Virus record (IMG/VR): IMGVR_UViG_3300048586_000265
Span: 1-25,883 of that record
DNA length: 25,883 nucleotides
Strand: one strand, 5' to 3'
DNA from: a virus
The notes below the pieces were generated by a model, which saw nothing but the letters and a program-made list of their open reading frames with translations, was not told where the DNA came from and searched no databases. How positions within the stretch are numbered: position 1 is the first letter of the stretch; each line of letters opens with the position of its first letter. Positions 19,320-25,883 of the stretch are shown here, in pieces. Position numbers and translations under genes: made by a program.

Positions 19320-20119
19320 CCTCGGGTCTGCCGGTCCGAGCGGACCGAGGCCGCGTGGGTGGCGTACAGGACGTCGACCGCCGTGCGCTGGTCGCGCTCG
19401 CCGTTGCCGTTCTCATCGATGTACTCGCGCCAGGTGCTGTTCCAGACGATCTGCGCCGCGCGCCTGGCGATACGCTCGACGTCGTTGTCACTGATGCTCA
19501 CGTTCGAACCTCCTGATCCGCCCCCTGCTGGGGGGTTGGTGGTCCCGCCGAGGCGGTACTTGCGGGTGTTGGCTCGCAACTCGTCGCCCGAGTAGCGAGT
19601 GTCAACCTTTCGTCCCCGGGTGGGGAGCGGGAAGCCACCGACCGGGGCGGTGCCATCCGTCCAGTCGCGGTGGTTGATCTCGTTGGCGGCCGGGACTCCG
19701 AGCGAGACCAAGGCCGCGTTGATCCGGCCGAGGCTCTCCATCTGCGCGGCGGTGAAGGTCCGGCCCTGGCCGAGGTCCTCGACCTCGTTCTGCCAGGCCA
19801 CCAGGTGGAGCGAGTCGCGGCCCGCGATCCCGGGCCAGGGACCGCCAGTGCCAGACCCCCAGCAGGACCGGGTGGACAGCAGTTGGACCAGGCCATCCCG
19901 CTGGATCAGGGTCTGGGTGAACGGGAAGGTGCCACCCGGGTTTTGAAGGTGACGCAGGCTGTTGGTCCCGGCCGTGTGGTGGTCCACGATCGCGCGCAGG
20001 CCTGAGGACCACGGGCGGCCTCGAGACCCGGCCAGGAGCGGGGCCACCACGAAGCGCACGCCGTGTCGGCGGAACGCGCTCTGGATGGCAGAATCGGACG
20101 GGCTGGGAAACGCGGTCAT
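19316..20119 (-). CDS. Endolysin: N-acetylmuramoyl-L-alanine amidase (Amidase_2)
   Basis: A 267-residue enzyme that cleaves the bond between MurNAc and the stem peptide. The catalytic domain spans about residues 15-190. IVDHHTAG (44-51) carries the first zinc His, INHRDW (148-153) the second (His150), and GRKVDT (169-174) the third ligand, Asp173, typical of the family. The C-terminal part after the GGTTNPPAGGGSGG linker (residues 191-205) is a 60-residue helical segment with DNDVERIARRAAQIVW. That resembles the tail domain of actinophage endolysins and may bind the wall. There is no signal peptide, consistent with holin-dependent export. It is coupled to the acidic 55-residue gene upstream and to the holin downstream. 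Confidence 0.92.
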   Translation of the reverse strand: MTAFPSPSDSAIQSAFRRHGVRFVVAPLLAGSRGRPWSSGLRAIVDHHTAGTNSLRHLQNPGGTFPFTQTLIQRDGLVQLLSTRSCWGSGTGGPWPGIAGRDSLHLVAWQNEVEDLGQGRTFTAAQMESLGRINAALVSLGVPAANEINHRDWTDGTAPVGGFPLPTRGRKVDTRYSGDELRANTRKYRLGGTTNPPAGGGSGGSNVSISDNDVERIARRAAQIVWNSTWREYIDENGNGERDQRTAVDVLYATHAASVRSDRQTRG

Positions 20120-20283
20120 GCGGACTCCTCCGGCTGGGCAGCCCCATCCATCTCGAAGGCTGGATCGCTGGTGTCATCTGCCACCGGGTCGGGCTCGGCA
20201 TCCTCGACCCAGACGGCCTCGATGCCGAGATCCTCGCTCAGGTCGAACGGTGCCTCTTCGGTAATCTCGAACGTTTCATCCAT
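20116..20283 (-). CDS. Small acidic protein before the endolysin
   Basis: A 55-residue, strongly acidic protein starting MDETFEITEEAPFDLSEDLG and ending AAQPEESA. ATG 20283 is 5 bases after GAGGAG, and its stop overlaps the endolysin start by 4 bases (ATGA). It has no hydrophobic core pattern and is probably disordered. Function unknown. The coupling and ribosome site argue that it is expressed. Confidence 0.65.
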   Translation of the reverse strand: MDETFEITEEAPFDLSEDLGIEAVWVEDAEPDPVADDTSDPAFEMDGAAQPEESA

Positions 20284-20292
20284 GGTCGCTCC

Positions 20293-20853
20293 TCATCCAT
20301 GCCAGAACTGCGGGCTGACGACCAGCCCCGGATAGTTGACCGCCCGCTGGTTCGCGGCGGCCCGCCCGGCCTGCTGGGCGAACAACTCGACGGTGAGCGG
20401 CTGGGTGTCGTCGGTGATGGTGACCAACTGGCTCATCCCGCCCTGCTCGGTGCCCAGCCACGGCGAGGCGGCAGAGCCCAACTTGTAGAGGGTGTGGCCG
20501 ACCGGGGAGCCAGCAGCCAGAGTCGCCCCACCGGAACACTGGATCGCGGCCCGTACGTCCCCAGCGGTAGTGGTGGCGATCAGCCAGGCGTGGAAGGTCA
20601 CCAGCACCCGGGTGCCGACCGGCAGGGGACCGCCGAGCGTGACGAAACAGCGGGTGGTGGGAAGCGGGGCCCACGACGTGGCGGTGATATCGGGATTGGG
20701 GTTGCCCGGCAGATGGCTGCGTGCCTGTGCCCCAGGAAGAGCGAACCATTCGGCCATGGCACGGACACTGGCGGCCAGCCAGTCGTGGTGTTCGAAGTGC
20801 CCGGGCTGGCCGGGTGCGGGGCCCGGGGCCTCCGGCTGGGGCAGGATCGTCAC
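20293..20853 (-). CDS. Minor tail-associated protein, unknown
   Basis: A 186-residue protein. GTG 20853 is preferred to GTG 20859 because it forms the GTGA overlap with the minor tail stop used throughout this genome, and AGGAG then sits 5 bases upstream. The N-terminus is Pro/Gly-rich (PQPEAPGPAPGQPGHF). The body is strand-rich with TTRCFVTLGGPL, RVLVTFHAWLIATTT and QLVTITDDTQPLTVELF, like a beta-sandwich decoration or tail-fibre domain. It follows the large minor tail protein and precedes lysis, where baseplate or fibre accessories usually lie. Function is inferred from position only. Confidence 0.6.
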   Translation of the reverse strand: MTILPQPEAPGPAPGQPGHFEHHDWLAASVRAMAEWFALPGAQARSHLPGNPNPDITATSWAPLPTTRCFVTLGGPLPVGTRVLVTFHAWLIATTTAGDVRAAIQCSGGATLAAGSPVGHTLYKLGSAASPWLGTEQGGMSQLVTITDDTQPLTVELFAQQAGRAAANQRAVNYPGLVVSPQFWHG

Positions 20854-23492
20854 GTCCACTCCTCGATCGTGATCCGCAGGCGAGTGGTCCCGCCCTTGAA
20901 CGAGCCGTAATAGGTCAGCGCCGTGCTGGGGGCCGGTCCGATCGCAATCCCCTTCATGGTACCAGACTGGATGATGGCCTTGACAGCACTCGTGATGTCG
21001 AACCAGCCTGTGGCGTAGCGGGCCATGGTGAACCGCTTCAAGTCATCACTCACACCGCTGCCGGTCCAGGTCGCGGGCTCGCTGGCCTTCGAGTGCGAGC
21101 CGACCACGGCCTGCCCACCAGCGGCCGACCCGAAGTGTGCGTTGTTGAGGTAGACCTCGACCTTGGTGACGGTGGCCCCGGCCGGGATCGAGTAGTTGAA
21201 CCCGACCAGAGACCGCTGGTTCCCGTTGGTGCCCGAGTAGTAGCCCTGGTACAGATCGTTCGTATCCGAACGCTTGGAGCCATCCGACCGGTAGCAGGCC
21301 TCCCAGGCCCGGGTGGCCTCGATCGTGCGGCTGGTCTTGGCCAACACGTCGACCGAGACCGGGCTCGAGGTCGCAGGGGCGAAGCCGGAATTCGGCACCA
21401 GGACCGCCCGCCAGCGCCAGGCCCGGGTGGGGCTGTTGGCCGACCAGGCCCACGCGGCCTTGCCCCCGCTGATCGCCGAACTGGACACGGCCTCCCAGGC
21501 CCCGCCGTCCAGCGAGCGCTCGAACGAGACCCGCCCGGAGACCGAGGAAGGGGTCACCGTGGCCGTGAGAGTGGCGGTCTGGCCGTTCCGCACCGGGTTC
21601 GGGCTCACGGTCAGGGAGACCGCCGTAGAGGTCACCTGGGTCACATCGACCACGACCTGCGTGCTGGATGGCAGCAGCAGGCCCGAGCCGACAAACTCGA
21701 CCGTCAGCACCCGGCGGCCCACGCCCAGGTTGGCCAGCGGGATGCTGAATGCTCCCGAGTTGGCGCTGGTGGTGCCCGAGTTGAGCCTGGTCGAGCCCTC
21801 CATCACCCGCACCGTCTGGCCCCCAGCCGGGCCGTCGGGGGTCGTCAGAGTGCCCGTGATCGTCGCGGTCGAACCGAACTGGATCGAGCCCGGCCCACTC
21901 GCGGTGATCGAGGTCGCGGTCTTGTCGGCCGGACGCCAGCGGGTGGGATCCGAGACCGCGACCTGGAAGTCGTGGACCAGCCGCCCGCCGTCCTCGCGGC
22001 TGTACTCCTCGCGCCAGCCCTCAACGAACCAACGCGCCGAGCCCCCCGATGCGGCAGGCTCGGTCGTAACCCCCTTGGTCTCGATCACCGACCCGACCGC
22101 CAGCGACATCAGGGCCGCCCACTGGGCATCCGACAGGATATCGGCCCAGACCAGGACCTGGGGGGCTTCCCAGGACGGGAAGGCCCAGCGCTGGATCACT
22201 CCGGCCACGAAGGTCTGGACATCCGCCAGGTTGGCCAGCGGGGTCTCGATGTCGGTGTGGCGCAATCCGAACCTGCTGACACTCTCGGCGCTGCTGGCTC
22301 GGTACCAAGGGCGGTCCCCACCGTCAGGCGCGGTGCCGTAAGTCGCGGTGATGTCGTTGACCAGCACGTCGATCTGCTGGGCCCACCCGACGCCATCGAG
22401 GATCTCGTAGTCATCCAGCACCAGAGACGACGCACCAGCCCCGGCGGCCCGGACGCTGGCAGGCTCGTAGACCGCCACCCCATCCCGGCGCTCGACCACC
22501 AGGGCCCCAAGGGCGCTGGCCATCTGACGCAGGATGTCCAGCACCGGAGACCGCTCGGCGGCCCGGGCCACCAGGCCCCAGGCCTCGCCGGTCCCGACCA
22601 GCCCCGGGCCCGCGTCGGCCACGACCCGGGCCACCCGGGCGGCCTCGGACTCGGCAGGCCAGTCGGCGGTGCCAGACGGGGTGGCAGCGAGGGTCGCCAT
22701 CTCGCCGACGCAGGTGATCTCGGTCTGGACCAGGCGGCCCTCGCGGCTCGGGGCCAGCGCACCGACTCGACCAGTGAAGCGCCGCGACTCGACCACGGCC
22801 CCGCCGGTCTCGATCCAGGTGTCCTCCCAGATATCGTCCCAGACCCCGTAAGAGGTCCGAAACTCGACCTGGATCGGCATGCCGACTTCGATGCGGTAGT
22901 CACCAGCGCCGTAGGCCAGGGTCAGGTCGCCCAGCCAGCCGAAGGTCAACGAAGCAGCATCGGGCTGGTTGCCGACATCAGACCGCCCGTACTGGATCGT
23001 CAGGGGCAGGACGACCCTGAACGGGTCCAGGAACGAGACCCCCGGGACCACCATCAGCGGGACACGCTCACCGGCTTGCGAGGCCGTCAGATCGAAGACG
23101 GTCAACTCGCGCACGAGCGTGCTGGTGGCCCCGGGGGCCGGGGCTGACTCGATGCCGAAGGTGTCCGGGCCAGCCGAGACGGTGAATTCCCACCAGACCT
23201 CGACATTCTGCCCGGCCCGGGCCCAGGCGCTGGCCTGGGTGAAGGGCTGGACCATCCGCACATCGACCGTCGAATCGACCGTGATCTTGGCCAGGTACCG
23301 ATGGCCGACCACCCAGGTCAGCGGGTGGAACGCGCACTGGGTGTTGTCCGGGCTCTGGGTCGGAGCGGGGTTCCAGTCCAGACGCAGCCCCTCGGACTCG
23401 GCCGAGACCGTCCCGCCTGGGAACCCGTACCCGAACCCGGCCCAGCCCCAGGCGCTCGGGTTGGCCAGCGCACCAGCCAGCAGGTCGATCAC
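20850..23492 (-). CDS. Large minor tail protein with Ig-like domains
   Basis: An 880-residue protein starting VIDLLAGALANPSAWGWAGF. GTG 23492 overlaps the tape measure stop (GTGA). The first 510 or so residues contain a carbohydrate-binding-like jelly-roll (about 15-140) and a baseplate/tail-tip region (about 150-510, with IQVEFRTSYGVWDD and WREEYSREDGGRLVHDF). Two Ig-like domains follow: about 519-610 (SITASGPGSIQFGSTATITG, Big_3-like) and about 614-720 (SLTVSPNPVRNGQTATL). The last 160 residues (TRAWEACYRSDG, then GNQRSLVGFNYS, ending RITIEEWT) resemble a DNRLRE-type beta domain. It probably forms the tail tip and binds the host surface. Much of the receptor-binding function must lie here, as no other fibre gene is present. 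Confidence 0.8.
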   Translation of the reverse strand: MIDLLAGALANPSAWGWAGFGYGFPGGTVSAESEGLRLDWNPAPTQSPDNTQCAFHPLTWVVGHRYLAKITVDSTVDVRMVQPFTQASAWARAGQNVEVWWEFTVSAGPDTFGIESAPAPGATSTLVRELTVFDLTASQAGERVPLMVVPGVSFLDPFRVVLPLTIQYGRSDVGNQPDAASLTFGWLGDLTLAYGAGDYRIEVGMPIQVEFRTSYGVWDDIWEDTWIETGGAVVESRRFTGRVGALAPSREGRLVQTEITCVGEMATLAATPSGTADWPAESEAARVARVVADAGPGLVGTGEAWGLVARAAERSPVLDILRQMASALGALVVERRDGVAVYEPASVRAAGAGASSLVLDDYEILDGVGWAQQIDVLVNDITATYGTAPDGGDRPWYRASSAESVSRFGLRHTDIETPLANLADVQTFVAGVIQRWAFPSWEAPQVLVWADILSDAQWAALMSLAVGSVIETKGVTTEPAASGGSARWFVEGWREEYSREDGGRLVHDFQVAVSDPTRWRPADKTATSITASGPGSIQFGSTATITGTLTTPDGPAGGQTVRVMEGSTRLNSGTTSANSGAFSIPLANLGVGRRVLTVEFVGSGLLLPSSTQVVVDVTQVTSTAVSLTVSPNPVRNGQTATLTATVTPSSVSGRVSFERSLDGGAWEAVSSSAISGGKAAWAWSANSPTRAWRWRAVLVPNSGFAPATSSPVSVDVLAKTSRTIEATRAWEACYRSDGSKRSDTNDLYQGYYSGTNGNQRSLVGFNYSIPAGATVTKVEVYLNNAHFGSAAGGQAVVGSHSKASEPATWTGSGVSDDLKRFTMARYATGWFDITSAVKAIIQSGTMKGIAIGPAPSTALTYYGSFKGGTTRLRITIEEWT

Positions 23493-25117
23493 CAGGCCAC
23501 CGCCCGCTTGGCCCCGTACACCCGGCCCTGCCGCCCGTCCTGAGCGGTGAGCAGCGCCCGGATCTGGCGTGCGGTGCTCTCCGGGTCCAGGGCCCCGTAC
23601 ACGTTGATCTGGGGGCCCCCTCCCGAGGCCGCCGTGGGGCCTCCGAGGCCATAGGCGGCCACCCCGGGCACTCCGTACCCAGCAGCGCTCGCGGACCGCC
23701 CGAAGATGCCCCCGATGGCCCCGCCGACCGACCCCAGGATGCCGCCCAGCCCGTCCTTCACCGTACGGATCAGATCGATCAACGGCTGAAGGATGCCCTT
23801 GATCCGGGAAACGGCGTTGGAGATGGCCGACTTGATCGAGTCCCACACCCGCCGGACCACGGCCAGCAGGTCGTCCCAGTGGTTGATCAGCAGGCCCAGG
23901 GGAGTAACGGCGAACAGCCGCTTCATCCAGTCCCAGACGGTCAGGATCGCCGACTTCATGCCGGACCAGACGCTGCGCACCACGGCCAGCATCTTGTTCC
24001 AAGCCGCGATCAGCCAGTTGACCGCCGACGAGACCCCGGTCTTGACCTTCTCCCAGACGGCCAGCACGACCTTGCGGAAGGTCTCGTTGTTCTTCCAGAG
24101 CCAGACCAGGGCGGCCACCAGGGCAACGATCGCGATAATCACGATGCCGATCGGGTTGGCCGCCATGGCCGCGTTCCAGGCCCACTGGACGGCGGTGGCC
24201 GCCATCTGTGCGGCCTTCCACGCGACGGTGGCCGCCTGCCAGGCCTTCATGCCCACGTTGACCGCGACGATCGCTCCGGCGAGCGCACCGAGCCCGAACA
24301 CCAACCCGGTGACCACGCCGCTGTTGTCCCGGACCCAACCGGCGAACGAGGACAGCAGCGGGAGTGCGGCCTCGAGGATCGGCAGGAAGGCCTGCCCCAT
24401 CGTGGCGCTGGCGTCCTTGGTCTTGGCCTCGAGGATGCGCTGCTGGTTGGCTGCCCCCTCGCTGGTGCGCTCGAAGTCACCCTGCGCGTCGGCGGTCTGC
24501 TTCATGATGACCGACTGGGCCGCGAGAGTCTTCTGCTGCGGGGTCAGTGCGTTCTTGGTGGTGTCAACGATCCCCATGGCCAGGGCTTCCTGGCGCAGGG
24601 TCGCGTCGTCCAGCATGACCCCGTACTTGCGGATCGGCTCGGACTCGCCACGCAGGGCGGCCCCCAGGGCCTGAATCGCCTCATCGGTAGTCGTGTTGTT
24701 GAACGAGGCCAGGTCGGTGGCCAACTCAGTGAGATCGGTCGAGAAACTCCCCAGGTCCTGCCCGGTCAGGCCCGCGCCCTTGCCGAAGGTGGCGAAGGTC
24801 GAGGCGGCCGACAGGGCCTGCTCCTGGCTCATTCCGAACGAGTCGGATGCGGTCTTGGCCCAGTCCTTGATCGCGGCCGACGCGTCGCCGAAGATGACCT
24901 CCGACTTGCTCGCGGCCTCGTTCAGGTCGCTGGCGTCCTGAGCGGTCTTGTACGCCAGCGCGCCCAACCCGGCGAGGGCGGCCGTGGCTGGCACGAACGC
25001 AGCCTCGAAGGCCTTGCCCGTCTTGGCCCAGCCACCCTCGGCACGCTGGATGTCGGCCAGCGAGCGATCGACCCCCTTGGGGTTCCACTCCGATACGATC
25101 GGGACGACGATCGCCAT
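23489..25117 (-). CDS. Tape measure protein
   Basis: A 542-residue protein starting MAIVVPIVSEWNPKGVDRSL. It sets tail length; at about 1.5 angstrom per residue it implies a short tail near 80 nm. Residues 30-260 are the long helical TMP core (KTAQDASDLNEAASKSEVIF is a hallmark segment). Residues 262-340 hold hydrophobic segments for membrane passage (VTGLVFGLGALAGAIVAV, then IGIVIIAIVALVAALVWLW). A series of Trp-spaced amphipathic repeats follows (VWEKVKTGV, VWSGMKSAI, VWDWMKRL, VWDSIKSAI). The Gly-rich tail ends VYGAKRAVAW. ATG 25117 overlaps the previous stop by 1 base. Confidence 0.93.
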   Translation of the reverse strand: MAIVVPIVSEWNPKGVDRSLADIQRAEGGWAKTGKAFEAAFVPATAALAGLGALAYKTAQDASDLNEAASKSEVIFGDASAAIKDWAKTASDSFGMSQEQALSAASTFATFGKGAGLTGQDLGSFSTDLTELATDLASFNNTTTDEAIQALGAALRGESEPIRKYGVMLDDATLRQEALAMGIVDTTKNALTPQQKTLAAQSVIMKQTADAQGDFERTSEGAANQQRILEAKTKDASATMGQAFLPILEAALPLLSSFAGWVRDNSGVVTGLVFGLGALAGAIVAVNVGMKAWQAATVAWKAAQMAATAVQWAWNAAMAANPIGIVIIAIVALVAALVWLWKNNETFRKVVLAVWEKVKTGVSSAVNWLIAAWNKMLAVVRSVWSGMKSAILTVWDWMKRLFAVTPLGLLINHWDDLLAVVRRVWDSIKSAISNAVSRIKGILQPLIDLIRTVKDGLGGILGSVGGAIGGIFGRSASAAGYGVPGVAAYGLGGPTAASGGGPQINVYGALDPESTARQIRALLTAQDGRQGRVYGAKRAVAW

Positions 25118-25602
25118 CAGCGCCTCACCAGCCTGGTGTTGGCCTGGTCGGCCACCCGATCGACGGCCTCGAGCACGGCCTTCTGGACCTCGGGCATCTT
25201 GCGCTGGGCAGCGGGCCAGACCGACCGGCTGGCCCCGCCCCAGCGGGCCGACAGGGCGGCCGACAGCCGGGAGGCGCTGGCCGCTCCGGCCATGTCGTAG
25301 ATCGAGGCCCCGGCCCCCGCCAGGACAACCCGAGCCAACGGCCAGGTGGTCTTGGTGCGGGGCCGCCTGCCGCCCACCTTGACCGAGACCTTGGTGCCGC
25401 TCTTGGTCCACCCAGTGCGCCCCGAGTGGCCGAACCCGGACAATGGGGGGCTGCCCGGAAGCGAGGACCGGATCTCGGCGGCCATCGGCTCAGCCGCTGA
25501 CCGGATCTGCTTCATGGCCTCACGGTACAGGGCCGGGTCGAGTGACCGCAAGACCGCGAGGGTCTCCTTGACCCCGTAGACCGAGGGAGTGCTGGCGCTC
25601 AA
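25117..25602 (-). CDS. HK97 gp10-like tail completion protein
   Basis: A 161-residue protein. It starts at TTG 25602, which overlaps the frameshifted chaperone stop (TTGA) and follows AGGAGGAAG. The sequence has the basic helical start and the loop IRSSLPGSPPLSGFGHSGRTGW common in gp10-like/HK97 tail-joining proteins. It ends in a helix ARWGGASRSVWPAAQRKMPEVQKAVLEAVDRV. gp10-like proteins normally lie between the connector and the major tail protein. Here the gene is between the chaperone and the tape measure, so a tail assembly role specific to this lineage is possible. Fold call moderate. Confidence 0.55.
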   Translation of the reverse strand: MSASTPSVYGVKETLAVLRSLDPALYREAMKQIRSAAEPMAAEIRSSLPGSPPLSGFGHSGRTGWTKSGTKVSVKVGGRRPRTKTTWPLARVVLAGAGASIYDMAGAASASRLSAALSARWGGASRSVWPAAQRKMPEVQKAVLEAVDRVADQANTRLVRR

Positions 25603-25883
25603 CGCTTCCTCCTGGTCGCCTGGTTCCGCTTGTTGATCACGTCCACCATCGTGGCCAACATACCGGGGTCAAGGTCGAGCAGCGCTGACGGCGAGATCCC
25701 GGTCTCGACCGCCAACTCCACGATCAGTCGCTCGACGGTTCCTGATCGGGCTGGGGCGGGGGGGGCGTCACAGCCGGGTTGACGTCCCGAAGGCCGCCGA
25801 GCCAGTCGTCGTACTTGCCGACCTCGACGCCCTTGGCCTTCAACTCGGCGTACACCATGAAGGCCAGGTCGTCCACCCCCGGC
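25599..25883 (-). CDS. Tail assembly chaperone, 3' part with -1 frameshift (continues at left end)
   Basis: This continues the gene that starts at 262. The zero frame ends QPDQEPSSD with TGA at 25726-25724. A -1 shift on the slippery heptamer C CCC CCG (25763-25757) instead gives APARSGTVERLIVELAVETG and ends NKRNQATRRKR at the TGA 25601-25599. The shifted product has 134 residues and the unshifted one 92. The extension is helical with a basic end. Without a shift the distance between start and this stop (404 bases) is not a multiple of three. Programmed -1 slippage between G and G-T is a hallmark of siphovirus tail chaperones, in which the T extension binds the tail tube protein. Confidence 0.82.
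   Translation of the reverse strand, partial: AGGGRPGLHGVRRVEGQGRRGRQVRRLARRPSGRQPGCDAPPAPARSGTVERLIVELAVETGISPSALLDLDPGMLATMVDVINKRNQATRRKR
25741..25883. repeat. Right copy of 143-bp terminal overlap
   Basis: Matches positions 1-143, with four differences in the first 17 bases. This copy has the normal mixed sequence there, where the left copy has G. It joins the two ends of a circular assembly. Confidence 0.9.
25757..25763 (-). promoter_or_regulatory. Programmed -1 ribosomal frameshift site
   Basis: The minus-strand heptamer C CCC CCG fits the X XXY YYZ rule, and both tRNAs can re-pair one base back. It sits in an 8-C run (25765-25758) about 30 bases before the zero-frame stop at 25724. 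Confidence 0.75.

Noticed and set aside
20721-23147. 808-residue plus-strand open frame opposite the minor tail gene
   Set aside because: Arg/Gly/Asp-rich composition is typical of antisense frames in high-GC DNA, and no domain is seen. All supported genes are on the minus strand.
20850-24338. 1162-residue version of the minor tail protein
   Set aside because: The extra N-terminal part overlaps the tape measure out of frame. The GTG at 23492 with the GTGA overlap is the better start.

Overview
The window is a small, GC-rich tailed-phage genome with a siphovirus gene order. Codon usage, the many GTG starts and the gene families point to an actinobacterial host. Every gene I accept is on the minus strand, so the map reads from high to low coordinates. 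The first 143 bases recur as the last 143 (exact for the final 126). I therefore read the contig as a closed circle of about 25,740 bp printed with its overlap. One gene, the tail assembly chaperone, runs across the join.

Layout in transcription order. About 18.9 to 15.7 kb holds small early genes of unknown function, separated by two families of repeated promoter-like elements, with one small HTH protein. About 15.2 to 12.0 kb is a coupled operon with a HicA-like protein, a PD-(D/E)XK resolvase-like nuclease, an adenylosuccinate lyase (PurB), a RecB/Cas4-type exonuclease and a zinc-ribbon protein. About 11.9 to 9.2 kb encodes a putative ssDNA-binding protein and a PrimPol-helicase fusion. 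A 277-bp gap then carries ten GTGTCC/GGACAC iterons and a long hairpin, the best origin candidate. About 8.9 to 6.6 kb is a four-gene nucleotide operon: a PurA-like synthetase with PurZ features, a MazG-like protein, a nucleoside-deoxyribosyltransferase-like protein and dUTPase. A perfect 16-bp hairpin ends it. About 6.6 to 0 kb, continuing through the join to 19.07 kb, is the late operon: HNH-terminase fusion, small membrane protein, portal, protease, capsid, connector, tail terminator, major tail protein, frameshifted chaperone, gp10-like protein, tape measure, minor tail protein, two small proteins, amidase endolysin, holin and terminator.

The main finding is that this small genome appears to carry its own route to 2-aminoadenine (Z) DNA. 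The PurA homologue has Ser where PurA has its catalytic Asp (GSEGKG, not GDEGKG), the known hallmark of PurZ. A MazG-like gene follows it directly, and unusually the phage also has the lyase (PurB) that most Z phages are thought to borrow from the host. I see no DatZ-type HD phosphohydrolase and no family-A DNA polymerase. The only polymerase candidate is the PrimPol, which recalls cyanophage S-2L. No integrase or clear lysogeny repressor was found.
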